64,000 bases of DNA from Bog-473 sp963787485 (GTDB lineage: Bacteria; Actinomycetota; Acidimicrobiia; Acidimicrobiales; RAAP-2). A program made the position numbers and the translations under genes. Where the stretch lies: NCBI GenBank assembly GCA_963787485.1, contig CAWBDF010000010.1:29475-93474 (forward strand). The letters run 5' to 3'. Positions 1 to 9,536 of this stretch are shown here, in pieces. The notes below the pieces were generated by a model. It did not search any database and had not been told where the DNA came from. It saw nothing but the letters and a program-made list of their open reading frames with translations. Within the stretch, counting starts at the first letter, position 1, and each line of letters begins with the position of its first letter.

Positions 1-227
1 AGATTGGCCTCTACGAGATCCCGGGCCTTGCCCTCGGGCAACGCAGCGGCAACAGCCGACAGGGTCACGGGGAGTTCCCGCTCAATGTGGCGGTACTGCT
101 CCGCGTACGCGGCCAATTCGCCTTGAGCCAGAGTTCCCGCCTCCCAGCGACGGTAAAAGGGGTGCGTGAGCAATCGACGCCCGACAATCGCCTCCGCCAG
201 CACCTCACGTATCAGTTGAGGGTGCAT
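1..227 (-). CDS. TenA/PqqC-like (heme-oxygenase-fold) enzyme, 3' end outside window
   Basis: A reading frame starts at the ATG complementary to 225-227 and stays open to the left edge, giving the first 75 residues. The stretch LLTHPFYRRWEAGTL followed by an ELAAYAEQYRHIE helix is the typical N-terminus of the TenA / CADD / iron-containing redox family, small helical-bundle enzymes that often bind iron or thiamine breakdown products. A purine-rich AAAGGG lies about 13 bases upstream. The metal-ligand helices would be further on, so the exact reaction is unknown. Family assignment is from motif resemblance only. Confidence 0.6.
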   Translation of the reverse strand, partial: MHPQLIREVLAEAIVGRRLLTHPFYRRWEAGTLAQGELAAYAEQYRHIERELPVTLSAVAAALPEGKARDLVEAN

Positions 228-319
228 GGGCGCACAATACCCTTTCGTCGGCACGCGTCAATTGGGCCGCTGACGCGGGGAGGACCGCCGGTCGAGCCCC
301 CTCCACGTCGGAAGGTCGG

Positions 320-1096
320 TCACCCGAAGTCGGGCGGGCGGCGCTCCTTGAACGCCGCGATCCCCTCCGCGTAGTCGGGTCCCGAGTAGACGTCGTGCCG
401 GAGCTGGTTGATCCACTGGGAGTCCTGCGCGGAGAGAGCGACGGCGCGCACCAACGTCGTGGCCTGGAGCTTGTACGCACGGATGGCCGCGCCGGACCGG
501 CTCCGCACCCGGCATGCCAGCGCGTGGGTGGCGTCCTCGAGCTCGAGGGAGGGGACCAGCCGGTTGAGGATGCCGACTTCGAGCGCGCGGGTGGCCGGGA
601 TGGTGTCTGCGGTCATGAGCAGCTCGTTCACCACGTTCAGCGGGAGCCTGGCCAAGAAATACTGGATGCCCGATGCCGAATAGGGCAGTCCGAGCCGGGC
701 CGGCGTGACGGCGAACGTGGCCGACTCGTCGGCGACCACCATGTCGCAGTTGAGGACCAGGTCACAGGCGCCGCCCCACACGGAGCCGTGCACCATGGCG
801 ATGACGGCGCCGGGATAGCTGCGCACCACCCTCAACAGCTCCTCGAGTGGGTCGGCAAAGGGGAGGGGATCGACTCCGCGTACCGGGAGCTCGTCAATGT
901 CGTGGCCGGCGGACCAGACGTCGCACGGCGTCGCCGTCCGCACCACCACGGCGCGCACGCCGGCCTGCTCGAAGCGCTCGAGAGCCTCGATCATCTCGGC
1001 CACCGTGGCCTGACCCAGCGCGTTACGGCGCCGCGGGTTGTCGAGAGCCACCGTGCCCACACCGTCGTCCACCGAGGTCATCACGGTCGGGCTCAC
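320..1096 (-). CDS. scpB: Methylmalonyl-CoA decarboxylase (crotonase family)
   Basis: A 258-residue crotonase-fold protein close to E. coli ScpB, which decarboxylates methylmalonyl-CoA to propionyl-CoA. The oxyanion-hole segments WSAGHDIDELP and GSVWGGACDL and the C-terminal YSGPDYAEGIAAF match ScpB more closely than ordinary enoyl-CoA hydratases. The chosen start is the GTG at 1096, whose GTGA overlaps the stop of the CGNR gene upstream, implying translational coupling; an ATG at 1081 is an alternative. A general enoyl-CoA hydratase is the other reading, but the GHDI.ELP.RG.DPL stretch favours the decarboxylase. Confidence 0.82.
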   Translation of the reverse strand: MSPTVMTSVDDGVGTVALDNPRRRNALGQATVAEMIEALERFEQAGVRAVVVRTATPCDVWSAGHDIDELPVRGVDPLPFADPLEELLRVVRSYPGAVIAMVHGSVWGGACDLVLNCDMVVADESATFAVTPARLGLPYSASGIQYFLARLPLNVVNELLMTADTIPATRALEVGILNRLVPSLELEDATHALACRVRSRSGAAIRAYKLQATTLVRAVALSAQDSQWINQLRHDVYSGPDYAEGIAAFKERRPPDFG

Positions 1097-1713
1097 CGCG
1101 CTGGCTCCGCCGGGGCCGGCCCGACGACGGTGGACCGACGCGAACGGAGATTGCGATTCTTGATCCGGTTCCCGCACGCTGCCATGTCGCACCAGACACC
1201 GCGTGTGGCGTGCGAGCGGTCGTAGAAGGCCCATTGGCAATCGTGATTGGCGCAGGCCTTCAGGCGGCGCCACTGGCCGTCCCGCTCGGCGTCGCGCGCC
1301 ACGAGGAGCAATCGGCCGAGGGCGGCCTGCGCGCCCGGGTCGTTCTCGGGAACCAGCTCGAGGTCGACCCGTCCCCGGTCGTCGACGAGGGGCCGCATCG
1401 GGGAACACCGAGCCAGGTCCCGCAGTGCGGCCAGCTGGGCAGAACTGGGCGGCGGCCCACCACCGTTGTGCACGAGCAGGGATCGCAGGGATTCGCGCAC
1501 CCGGCGTGCGGCGCTCAGCTCGGCGTCGTCGAGCCCGGGCACCCTGAGGAGACCGGCCGCGGCAAGCCACGACTCGGCGCCAGCCGGCGTGTCGAGCAGG
1601 TCCGTTCCCGCCTCGATCTCCCGGGTGTTGACGAAGGCCTGCACCAGGAGCAGCGGCATCGGCGCCGGCTTGGTCTCGTCGCCGGGGACCCACGTGGGCA
1701 GGGACTGGGCCAT
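1093..1713 (-). CDS. CGNR zinc-finger protein (ABATE domain), putative regulator
   Basis: A 206-residue protein with an N-terminal helical ABATE (DUF1470) region and a C-terminal zinc finger. The finger is recognisable from CANHDCQWAFYD, then VWCDMAACGNRIKNR, i.e. paired cysteines ending in the CGNR signature. Such proteins are thought to be stress-related DNA-binding regulators in actinobacteria; this is family knowledge, not shown here. It is the first gene of a two-gene unit with the methylmalonyl-CoA decarboxylase, overlapping it by four bases, so it may control or accompany that step. Confidence 0.85.
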   Translation of the reverse strand: MAQSLPTWVPGDETKPAPMPLLLVQAFVNTREIEAGTDLLDTPAGAESWLAAAGLLRVPGLDDAELSAARRVRESLRSLLVHNGGGPPPSSAQLAALRDLARCSPMRPLVDDRGRVDLELVPENDPGAQAALGRLLLVARDAERDGQWRRLKACANHDCQWAFYDRSHATRGVWCDMAACGNRIKNRNLRSRRSTVVGPAPAEPAR

Positions 1714-1834
1714 GGTGTCATGGTAGCAGTGACCTATAAACCACCTTGACAGGTCTCTTCATGACGTCCATACTCCATTTGATGGTCACGATTCTCGGAG
1801 TACTGGGTGCGCTGGTCACGGGCGGGGAACGACC

Positions 1835-2353
1835 ATGATCGTGCTGCTGGAGCACCGCAGCGGGCTCGCGCTCCGACGGGCGTCCTGGAGCGAGCGACTG
1901 CGAGCCCGGATCGGTGCCAGCGCCCTGGACCGGCAGTTGGCGGTCGGTCGTTCACCCGCCGGGAGCGCCGTCCTGGCGTTGCGCGCCGAGCATCTGGCGC
2001 AGCCGCGCCGGTGCCGGGTGCTCGCCGAGAGCCTGCGGCGCCTCAGCGACATGGCCAGCGGCTCCGCCGGACCTGACGCCATGGCAGATGATCCCCGTGG
2101 CGATCCGACTCGACGCGGATCCAGGCGACTCGCACGAGTACCGGTGGCCCACGCCGCCCTCGCCGAGGCGCGGGCCGAGCTGGGGGCGGTCGCCGATCGC
2201 CTCACTGCGCCGTCACCACCGGGAGTCCAGGGCCTGGCTCTGATCGTGTTGCTGCTTAGCAACGGGGCTGGTCCGCTCTACCGGACGAGCCCGGACCAGC
2301 CCCTCGGTGCCGCGTTGCGTCGCGTCCGGGAGGGCCTGGACACCTTCTCTTGA
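1835..2353 (+). CDS. Conserved hypothetical protein
   Basis: A 172-residue soluble protein, rich in Arg, Ala and Leu, with no signal peptide or membrane helix. It begins at ATG 1835, six bases after a GGGGAA ribosome-site-like stretch. The C-terminal pattern LIVLLLSNGAGPLYR followed by a predicted amphipathic helix resembles a short actinobacterial protein of unknown role. It is transcribed away from the CGNR gene and 160 bases ahead of the MFS exporter. No function can be assigned. Confidence 0.6.
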   Translation: MIVLLEHRSGLALRRASWSERLRARIGASALDRQLAVGRSPAGSAVLALRAEHLAQPRRCRVLAESLRRLSDMASGSAGPDAMADDPRGDPTRRGSRRLARVPVAHAALAEARAELGAVADRLTAPSPPGVQGLALIVLLLSNGAGPLYRTSPDQPLGAALRRVREGLDTFS

Positions 2354-2513
2354 GCGAGCTTCGGCCCACCTGCTGACAGGAGGCTTCGACCCCGGGGATG
2401 CGGGCTCATGCGATACCCCGGCGGTGGCGGAGGCGCAGAGCGATGCCCGGCGGTGGCCGGAGCGCAGATCGGCGACACCAGCGGGAGAAAGCGCCCATGC
2501 GGAGAGGACTGTG

Positions 2514-4250
2514 GTGACGGCGACCGTCGCCGACCGCGACCTGTCCGCCGCAGGCGTGAACACCCACCGCCGATGGGTCGCCCTGTTCATCACCACGCTC
2601 GGGGTGCTCATGGCCACCATCGACGGATCGATCGTCCTGATCGCGCTCCCGGCGATCTTTCGGGGGATTCACCTCGATCCGCTCCTCCCGTCGAACTCGT
2701 TCTTCTTGCTGTGGATGATCCTCGGCTTCCTCGTGGTGACCAGCGTGCTGGTGGTGAGTTTCGGCCGCCTGGGTGACATCTACGGGCGGGTCCGCATGTA
2801 CAACCTCGGCTTCGCGATCTTCACCTTCTTCTCGCTCATGCTCAGCATCACCTGGATGACCGGGGTGGCGGCCGGGATCTGGCTGATCGTGATGCGCATC
2901 TTCCAAGGTGTGGGGGCGGCGCTGCTGATGGCCAACTCCCTGGCCATCCTGACCGACGCCTTCCCGCCCGACCGGCGAGGGTTCGCCATCGGCATCAACC
3001 AGGGGGCGGCCATCAGTGGCAATTTCATCGGCCTCCTCCTCGGAGGCCTCCTCGCCCCCGTCGGCTGGCGGCTCATCTTCCTGGTCACGGTCCCGATCGG
3101 CCTCTTCGCCACCGTGTGGGGATACTTCGCTCTGCGAGAGATCGATCGCGGCTCCCGGGCCCGCATCGACTGGCCGGGGAACATCACCTTCGCGCTCGGG
3201 CTGATTCTGGTCATGGTGGGGATCACCTATGGGATCGAGCCCTACGGACACCACCCGATGGGGTGGACCAACCCGGTCGTGCTGGCCGAGATCGGCGCCG
3301 GTCTGGGGTTCCTCGGCCTGTTCTGCTGGATCGAGTTCCACACCGACCAACCCATGTTCCGACTGCAGCTCTTCAAGATCCGGTCCTTCACGGCGGGGGT
3401 CCTCGCCAGCTTCCTCGGGGCGCTGGGGAGGGGCGGCCTGATGCTGATGCTCATCATCTGGCTCCAGGGCGTCTGGCTCCCGCGGCACGGCTACGCCTTC
3501 GATGTGACCCCCCTGTGGGCCGGCATCTTCATGCTCCCCCTCATCATCGGATTCATGGTCGCCGGTCCGATCTCGGGCATCCTCTCGGACCGGTTCGGCC
3601 CACGACCGTTCGCCACCTTCGGGATGCTGGGATCGGCCGTCTGCTTCCTCCTCCTCGAGCAACTGCCGGTCAACTTCTCGTTGGCCGCCTTCGTACCCCT
3701 GCTCTTCGTGACCGGGATGTGCATGTCGACGTTCGGCGCGTCGAACCGCACCGGTGTGATGAACAGCCTTCCCGCTCAGGACCGCGGGGCGGGATCGGGA
3801 ATGAATTCCACCTTCCAGAACTCAGCCCAGGTGCTCTCCGTCGGGATCTTCTTCACCCTCATCATCTTGGGCCTGGCCCAGGCCCTGCCGCCGTCGCTGG
3901 TCGCGGGCCTCACCGCCCACGGCGTGCCGGCGCACACCGCGGACACCATCGCCCATCTGCCGCCGGTGGCCACCCTCTTCGCCGCCTTCTTGGGCTACAA
4001 CCCGGCCACCCACCTGCTCGGTCCGCACGTGCTCGCACACCTGACGCCGGACCAGCGCGCCACGGTGACCGGAGAGCAATTCTTCCCGAGCCTCATGGCC
4101 GGCGCCTTCCGCGACGGATTGCACGCCGCCCTCAACTTCGGGATCGTCGCTTGCCTCATCGGTGCGGCCGCCTCGTGGACCCGGGGCGGAAAGGCGCCGG
4201 CGGGGTCCGATGTACTGGTTCTCGACGAGCTCGTGCCCGAGCCGGCATGA
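2514..4250 (+). CDS. MFS drug exporter, DHA2 (14-helix) family
   Basis: A 578-residue membrane transporter of the EmrB/QacA type (proton-driven export of drugs or metabolites). Helix 1 carries LFITTLGVLMATIDGSIV with the conserved TM1 Asp (DGS), followed by the A-loop GRLGDIYGRVR and the helix-5 motif C region around GAAISGNFIG. The length fits 14 helices. GGAGAGG at 2501-2507 supports the second of two adjacent GTG codons (2514), six bases downstream, as start. It converges with the frameshifted secreted protein, only four bases apart. The substrate is unknown. Confidence 0.88.
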   Translation: MTATVADRDLSAAGVNTHRRWVALFITTLGVLMATIDGSIVLIALPAIFRGIHLDPLLPSNSFFLLWMILGFLVVTSVLVVSFGRLGDIYGRVRMYNLGFAIFTFFSLMLSITWMTGVAAGIWLIVMRIFQGVGAALLMANSLAILTDAFPPDRRGFAIGINQGAAISGNFIGLLLGGLLAPVGWRLIFLVTVPIGLFATVWGYFALREIDRGSRARIDWPGNITFALGLILVMVGITYGIEPYGHHPMGWTNPVVLAEIGAGLGFLGLFCWIEFHTDQPMFRLQLFKIRSFTAGVLASFLGALGRGGLMLMLIIWLQGVWLPRHGYAFDVTPLWAGIFMLPLIIGFMVAGPISGILSDRFGPRPFATFGMLGSAVCFLLLEQLPVNFSLAAFVPLLFVTGMCMSTFGASNRTGVMNSLPAQDRGAGSGMNSTFQNSAQVLSVGIFFTLIILGLAQALPPSLVAGLTAHGVPAHTADTIAHLPPVATLFAAFLGYNPATHLLGPHVLAHLTPDQRATVTGEQFFPSLMAGAFRDGLHAALNFGIVACLIGAAASWTRGGKAPAGSDVLVLDELVPEPA

Positions 4251-4254
4251 GACC

Positions 4255-4992
4255 TCAGGGCACGGCGAACCCGACCACGGGCGCCATCAGGGACAACGAG
4301 CCCGTCGAGCCCTCGAAAGCGGCGTCGCCGTAGGTGAAGATGCCACCGTCGCTGGCCACCATGGTGTACCCGTGGCCGTCGGCCGTGGCGGCCATGGCCA
4401 CCACGGGTCGGTTGAGGCGGACTGCCCCGGCCGAGCCGTAGAAGTGTGCGTCGCCGAAGGCGAAGATGCCGCCGTCGCTGGCCACCATCCAGTAGCCGTG
4501 GCCGTCGGGCGTGGAGGCCATGCCCACCACGGGTCGATTGAGGCGGAGGGAGCCGGTCGAGCCGAAGAATCGGGCGTCGCCGTAGCTGAAGACGCCGCCA
4601 TCGCTGGCCACCAACCAGTAGCCACCGTCGTCGGGCGTGGGGGCCATCCCGACGATCGGCTGGTTGAGGGGGAGAGCGCCGGCGGAGCCAAAAAAGTGCG
4701 CGTCGCCGAAAGTGAAGACCCCTCCGTCGCTGGCCACGAGCCAATAGCCGCGGCTATCGGCAGTTGCCGCCATTCCGACGACGGGCCGGCTCAGGGCCAG
4801 GTTGCCCGTGGAGCCGTAGAAACCGGCGTCGCCGTAGGTGAAGATCCCTCCGTCGCTCGCGACCAGCCAATAACCTCCGCCATCGCCCGTGGCCGCCATC
4901 CCGACCACCGGCCGGTTCAACGGACGCCCGCCCTCGGACCCGCAGAAGGGCAGGTTCCCGAAGTTGAACACGCCGCCGTCCGACGCGGCCAT
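4255..4992 (-). repeat. Six degenerate 126-bp tandem repeats (42-residue blades)
   Basis: Six consecutive units each encode about 42 residues built on GYWLVASDGGxFxxGDAxFxGS plus a linker PVVGMAATxDG. The units differ at many silent and replacement positions, so this is an old expansion rather than a recent slippage product. The fold is expected to be a beta-propeller. Confidence 0.85.
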
Positions 4993-6139
4993 GTCGTAGC
5001 CACGCGCTCGAATTCGGGTCGCTGCAAGGGACCTGCCCGTTCACGTTGGGCAACGTGATGGGAGCGGCGAACAGCTGGCGGACGGCTCCGCAGCCGTAGT
5101 TGGTGCATCCGGGCGATCCTCCCTGCCAGGCCGCGTAGTCGAGCCACCACCCGAATCGGCTGGGGAACAGCGCTCCTCCTCCGGGACCGAGCACCGAGCC
5201 GTAGGTGCCCAGGATCTGCACGTCCGGCCCGCAGGGCCCGAGGGGCCCGCTGCACACCGAGATCCCCTCCGAATACCCCGCGCTCTGGTAGTTCCCGGCC
5301 GAGAAGGCGAGGTAGAACCCGCCTCCCGCGGCGACCATGGAGGGGTTCTCGACCGTCGTCTCCCAGGGGTACGCCGCGGTGTCGTTCGTCATGAGGAGCA
5401 CCGGCGAGGAGCCCGGGGCGAACCCCGTTCCCGACGAGTTGAGCTGCTGCGACCAGATATAGGCCGGAGCCGACGAGCTGCCGTCGTTCTGCTTCCAGGT
5501 GAGGTAGGCCAGCCCCGAGGACGGATCGACGAAGGGCTGCGGGTCGATCGATCCCATGGGCTGGCACAGGACGGGCGCGTTGGCCACGTCCCCGAACTGC
5601 ACGCTGGTCGGCGAGATGGACGGTGTCGTGGCCACGGCCAGGCAGTCCCAGCCGCTGTCCGAGGCGTGGCCTGCCTGCGCGGCGTCGTAGAACATGACCC
5701 AGTGCCCGGCGTAGTCGAAGACGCCGGGAGAGGTTTGGGTGTTGGGCTGCTCCCAGGGCGAGGGATTCGGCAGGGCCGAAGAGCCCCAGCAGCCGTCCGT
5801 ATAGGGCGCATAGCCCGAGTTGGGCGAGCTCGACACGAGGGCGGCGATGTGGTTGCCCAGGGCATTACCCGTGGTGAAGGCGTAGTAGGTGCCGCCCGAG
5901 GCCACGACCTGGGGGTCGGCGGCGTCACCACTCCCGGCGAAGTTGTACCCCGGGGTGCCCGTCCCGCAGGCGGGCGGAATGAACGCCGGCGTGGTGCTCG
6001 GCGTCACCGTCACGCCGTAGGACACCAGCGCCGAGGCGGGCTGGCCGGGGGCGAGGACGGGCACCAGCGCAGCCAGCGGAACGAGCAGTGAGAGCGCCGG
6101 GCGGGCGCGACGGTGCCCCGACCCCGTACATCTCCTCAT
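4255..6139 (-). pseudogene. Secreted GH43-like propeller protein with C-terminal blade repeats, frameshifted
   Basis: Starts at ATG 6139 after an AGGAGG site; a signal peptide (RRARPALSLLVPLAALV...) is followed by a five-bladed propeller region like glycoside hydrolase family 43/arabinanase proteins (GDAADPQVVASGGTYYAFTT, NPSMVAAGGGFYLAFSAG). The reading frame then switches between about 4993 and 5040. The downstream frame encodes six 42-residue units of the type VASDGGVFTFGDAHFFGS, common in Acidimicrobiia surface proteins. The upstream frame runs on as arginine-rich nonsense and the downstream frame has a stop at 5041-5043, so one base too many (or two too few) is the simplest explanation. 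Intact, the product would be about 625 residues, exported, possibly binding or cutting polysaccharide. Confidence 0.78.
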
Positions 6140-6297
6140 GTGGACCTCCTCGACGCGAGCCCGCGGCACACGCAGCGGGGCGCCGCGAGCGCACCTGAGA
6201 GGTATCGGCCAAAGAGGTTCGCGCCTTGAAGCGGTGCCCAGGTTTCTCGGGGCAACCCGACGCCACCTGCGGCCTCACCCGAGGCGACGGGGTTGGG

Positions 6298-7305
6298 TCA
6301 GCCCGAGTGGGGGGAGGAGGCGAACAGGTTCAGGCCCAGGCGGGCGGACACGTAGCGGGTGACCCGCTGGCCACGGACGCTGTTGCCGGCATCGTCGAGA
6401 GGCGGGGAGAAGGTGGCCAACCCCCCCTTTCCCGGGGAGACGGTGACCAGCCCACCACTGACGCCGCTCTTGCCGGGCAGCCCCACCTCGAACAGCCAGT
6501 CCCCGGAGCGCTCGTACAGGCCGGCGGTGGCGAGCACCGCGAGCACCCGCGCGCACGCGTCCTGGCCGATGACTCGGTCCCCCGTCAGCGGGTTCACCCC
6601 TCCGTCGCCCAGCGTGGCCGCCATCACGGCGAGGTCCCGGGCGCTAACCGCCAGGGAGCATTGGCGAGTGTAGATGTCGGTGGCCACGTCGGGATCGCAG
6701 TACATGCGGCCGTAACTGTCGAGGAGGTGCGCGATCCCCCGGTTGCGAAAGTTGGTCGCCGCCTCCGACTCGTAGACCTCTTCGTCCAGCGACAGCGTAC
6801 GGCCGGCGAAACGGCTCAGGCCCTCGATGACGAAGCCGAATTTCTCCGTGGCCGACACGCCCGGCACCAGGCTGGTCGTGGCGATGGCACCGGCGTTGAC
6901 CATGGGATTGATCGTGCGATCCACGTTGAGCTCAATGGCCATCACCGAGTTGAACGGAAGGCCGGTGCTGTTGACACCGAGCAGATCGCGAGCCCGCCGG
7001 TACCCGATCTCCTCACAGACCAGTGCGAACGTGAAGACCTTCGAGATGCTCTGCATGGAGAACGCACGGTCGGCGTCGCCGATGGCCACCGCCCGACCTC
7101 GCACGCCGACCAGGCAGATGCCGAACTGATCGGCCGAGGCCTTGGCCAGCGCCGGGATGTAGTCGGCAACGGTGCCGTCCCTCAGCCCCCGGTACCGCTC
7201 GTACGCCTCGACCACGACGGCCACGACCTCCTCCTCGGAGGGGAGCAACCCGGTCGAGACCGGCCGCTGACGCTCATCGGTATCCCAGGCCTCGTCGTCG
7301 AACAT
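6298..7305 (-). CDS. glsA: Glutaminase (beta-lactamase-like fold)
   Basis: A 335-residue glutaminase that hydrolyses glutamine to glutamate and ammonia in the cytoplasm. The catalytic Ser-x-x-Lys lies in FSMQSISKVF (Ser86, Lys89). Other family blocks are NPMVNAGAIATTSL, the Tyr-containing EVYESEAATNFRNRG, and GLPGKSGVSGGL near the C-terminus. The length is near the family norm of about 310, with a slightly long N-terminus. It stands alone, followed upstream by a short orphan gene. Confidence 0.93.
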   Translation of the reverse strand: MFDDEAWDTDERQRPVSTGLLPSEEEVVAVVVEAYERYRGLRDGTVADYIPALAKASADQFGICLVGVRGRAVAIGDADRAFSMQSISKVFTFALVCEEIGYRRARDLLGVNSTGLPFNSVMAIELNVDRTINPMVNAGAIATTSLVPGVSATEKFGFVIEGLSRFAGRTLSLDEEVYESEAATNFRNRGIAHLLDSYGRMYCDPDVATDIYTRQCSLAVSARDLAVMAATLGDGGVNPLTGDRVIGQDACARVLAVLATAGLYERSGDWLFEVGLPGKSGVSGGLVTVSPGKGGLATFSPPLDDAGNSVRGQRVTRYVSARLGLNLFASSPHSG

Positions 7306-7347
7306 CTCGCCCGAAGATTGCCACGACCGACCGGGGCGCCGTCAGCG

Positions 7348-7527
7348 TCAGGGGTCCGGCGTTTCGGCCGGGACCCAGACACAGATGAGGGGCTGCTCGT
7401 GGCGAGGGTCGGGCACCCACGTGGCGATGAGTCGTCGGGGACGGGGCACCGGGTCGCCGCGTCCCGCGTGGAGGATCGGCGAGACGTCTGATCCGCCTCG
7501 CGGCGTCGAATCGGTCAGGATGCTCAT
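7348..7527 (-). CDS. Small conserved protein, 59 residues
   Basis: A short frame on the strand of the glutaminase gene. AGGAGG precedes ATG 7527 by 11 bases; a GTG at 7539 is almost fused to that site and is therefore unlikely. The C-terminal half, RRLIATWVPDPRHEQPLICV, resembles short actinobacterial proteins with a WVP..RH..L.C.W core. Unknown function. Confidence 0.5.
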   Translation of the reverse strand: MSILTDSTPRGGSDVSPILHAGRGDPVPRPRRLIATWVPDPRHEQPLICVWVPAETPDP

Positions 7528-7759
7528 GGGGTCGCTCACCTCCTGCGGTGACTCGGATCTCCCCTGGAGTTTACCTGTAGTTCACTCTTTGTTCATCTTC
7601 TTCATCTTTTGTTCATTCGTTAGTCGCGTAAGGCCAGCGTGGAGCGAAGAACCGCGTCGAAGGAGGTGGCCCTGTGTCGGATCGGCCCTCGCCCGGCCAG
7701 GCGGTCGTCGAGCTGCTCTGGCACCGATTCGCGCCTGCACCGGGCAATATGGTGACGCC

Positions 7760-8116
7760 ATGAGCCTGAAGGTGACACGACTGTTCGCCGACGACCTGAG
7801 GGAGACGCACCTCGAGGAGTTGGACCTGGAGGTGGCGGCGATGTCGTCGACGTTGGCCGTGGACCTCACCGAACTCCCGGTCACGAACGCACAGTGGGTG
7901 GAGTATCCAGAGGGGATGCCCGAGATCATGCCCGGACTCCACGAGAGTCCCACTCGTCACCTCCACGTATGCGTCCTGGGGTGCTTCGAGGTGACGACGA
8001 CGAGCGGGGACTCCAAGATCTTCGAACCCGGCGATGTGCTCCTCTGCGACGACATGGGCAGTCGTGGACATGTGACGAAGGAGGTGGGGGGGCGCGGCGC
8101 GTTGCCCTCGTGCTGA
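7760..8116 (+). CDS. Cupin-fold protein, C-terminus shifted at a G7 run
   Basis: A single-domain cupin of 118 residues as read. Motif 1 is in PGLHESPTRHLHVCVLGCFEV and motif 2 in the GDVLLCDDMGSRGHVT region. It is a clear paralogue of the cupin at 22820-23218. The last residues (GGRGALPSC) do not match the paralogue, but adding one G to the run at 8086-8092 restores ARRVALVLSVPDSWHVP, aligned with RRVNLVIEIADGWELP of the paralogue. The restored frame ends at 8196, overlapping the GTG start of the P450 by four bases. The gene is therefore probably intact in life or only just broken. Substrate unknown. Confidence 0.8.
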   Translation: MSLKVTRLFADDLRETHLEELDLEVAAMSSTLAVDLTELPVTNAQWVEYPEGMPEIMPGLHESPTRHLHVCVLGCFEVTTTSGDSKIFEPGDVLLCDDMGSRGHVTKEVGGRGALPSC

Positions 8117-8192
8117 GCGTCCCCGACTCGTGGCACGTGCCGGGCGCTCGAGCGGGCCACGACCAGGTCGCGCCAAAAAGGGGGGTGGTCCC

Positions 8193-9401
8193 GTGACACT
8201 GGTGTCCGACGACGTGCTGTCCTACCCGTTCGTCGAGGACCATGCCCTCGACGTCGACCGGCGGTTCTCAGAGCTCCAGCAACGTGGTCCCATCCGGATC
8301 GCGCTGCCGTGTGGCCCGCCCTGCTGGCTCGCGACGCGGTACGACGACGTGCGCACCATCTTCCTGGACCGGCGGTTCAGTCGAATAAAGCCGACGGGAA
8401 CCGAGGCGCCACGGATGTGGCCCACGATGGAGACCGACCCGACGATGCCGCTCGGCATGGATCCGCCAGAGCACGTCCGCCTGCGCCGCATCACGTCGCC
8501 GGTGTTCACACCGAAGAGCATCCGCGCTCTGAACGACGACTTCCAGGCGTACGTCGACACCCTGCTCGATGGCATGGAGCGGGAGGGACCAGGCGCCGAC
8601 TTCGTGGCACGGTACGCCTGGGATCTGCCGATCCTGGTCCTCACGCACATGCTGGGCGTACCCGCCGACGACGCCACGCGGTTCCGCGGTTGGGTCGAAT
8701 CGGTGACGGCGTTCGAGACACCCGTCGACGAGCGTCTCGTCAACGTCGAGAACATCCTCGCGTACATCGGCGAGCTGATCGCGGCGCGGCGCGAGCGACA
8801 CCACGACGATCTCCTCGGCCGGCTCGTGTCCGCTCGTGACGAAGGCGACAAGCTGAGTGAGGCTGAGCTCGTCAGCACGGTCAATTCGCTGATCGTGGGC
8901 GGGTTCGAGACGACGGCGACCCAGCTCGGCAGCACCGTCTACACCTTGATGACCCACCGCGAGCTGTGGCAGGAACTGGTCGACGGCCGGGCGGCGCTGG
9001 ACGCCGCGCTCGAGGAGCTGTGGCGGTGGATCCCGGGCTTCCGCTACGGGACGATGTTCGTGCGCTGGGCCAAGGAGGACATTGAGCTCAGCGACGGCGT
9101 CGTGATTCCGGCCGGCGAGGCTGTCCTGCCGGAGCAGCCCGTGGCCAACCGCGACGAGGCGGTGTTCCCCCATGGGTGGGAGCTCGACTTCCACCGCGCG
9201 GAACCCAAGCCGCACCTCGCCCTGGGCTTCGGCGAGCACCTCTGCATGGGCATCCATCTGGCCAAGATCCAGGTGCAACTGACGGTCGAGGCACTCGTCC
9301 GTCGCTTCCCGGACCTGGCCCTGGCCGTGCCGGAGAGCGAGGTGCCGTGGCCGCCCTGGACGTTCATGCGCACGGTGGAGTCCTTGCCGCTTCGTTGGTG
9401 A
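8193..9401 (+). CDS. Cytochrome P450 (bacterial class)
   Basis: A 402-residue haem monooxygenase. The I-helix oxygen-binding segment is GGFETTATQ (about residue 236), the K-helix ExxR is ELWR, and the haem-Cys loop is ALGFGEHLCMG (about residue 345). Start GTG 8193 follows AAAAAGGGGGG and overlaps the restored cupin stop as GTGA, so the two are likely translated together. It probably hydroxylates a hydrophobic substrate in the same pathway as the downstream dioxygenase. No ferredoxin gene is adjacent. Confidence 0.93.
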   Translation: MTLVSDDVLSYPFVEDHALDVDRRFSELQQRGPIRIALPCGPPCWLATRYDDVRTIFLDRRFSRIKPTGTEAPRMWPTMETDPTMPLGMDPPEHVRLRRITSPVFTPKSIRALNDDFQAYVDTLLDGMEREGPGADFVARYAWDLPILVLTHMLGVPADDATRFRGWVESVTAFETPVDERLVNVENILAYIGELIAARRERHHDDLLGRLVSARDEGDKLSEAELVSTVNSLIVGGFETTATQLGSTVYTLMTHRELWQELVDGRAALDAALEELWRWIPGFRYGTMFVRWAKEDIELSDGVVIPAGEAVLPEQPVANRDEAVFPHGWELDFHRAEPKPHLALGFGEHLCMGIHLAKIQVQLTVEALVRRFPDLALAVPESEVPWPPWTFMRTVESLPLRW

Positions 9402-9536
9402 AGTCGGCGGCTGTCGAGACCACACCGTGCGGACTCACGAGAACATCACCGCGCAAACGCTTCACACCAGCGGCGGTTTCATCGCCGAGCTGGTCTCTCT
9501 ACGGGAGGGTGGCAACCGAGAGAGGGGAGGACTTCG

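Noticed and set aside
2406..3662. Long antisense frame (418 codons) opposite the MFS gene
   Set aside because: Its product is almost wholly Glu/Asp/Gly/His/Arg, as expected from reading a membrane protein gene backwards in high-GC DNA; no family pattern.
6226..7491. Long + frame (421 codons) opposite the glutaminase
   Set aside because: Composition bias only; the glutaminase on the other strand has all catalytic motifs.
8086..8092. Programmed frameshifting at the G7 run
   Set aside because: Conserved C-terminus in the paralogue is reached without any shift, and no stimulatory structure is evident; a lost base is simpler.
8268..9425. Long antisense frame opposite the P450
   Set aside because: Shadow of the P450 coding pattern, no motif and no ribosome site.
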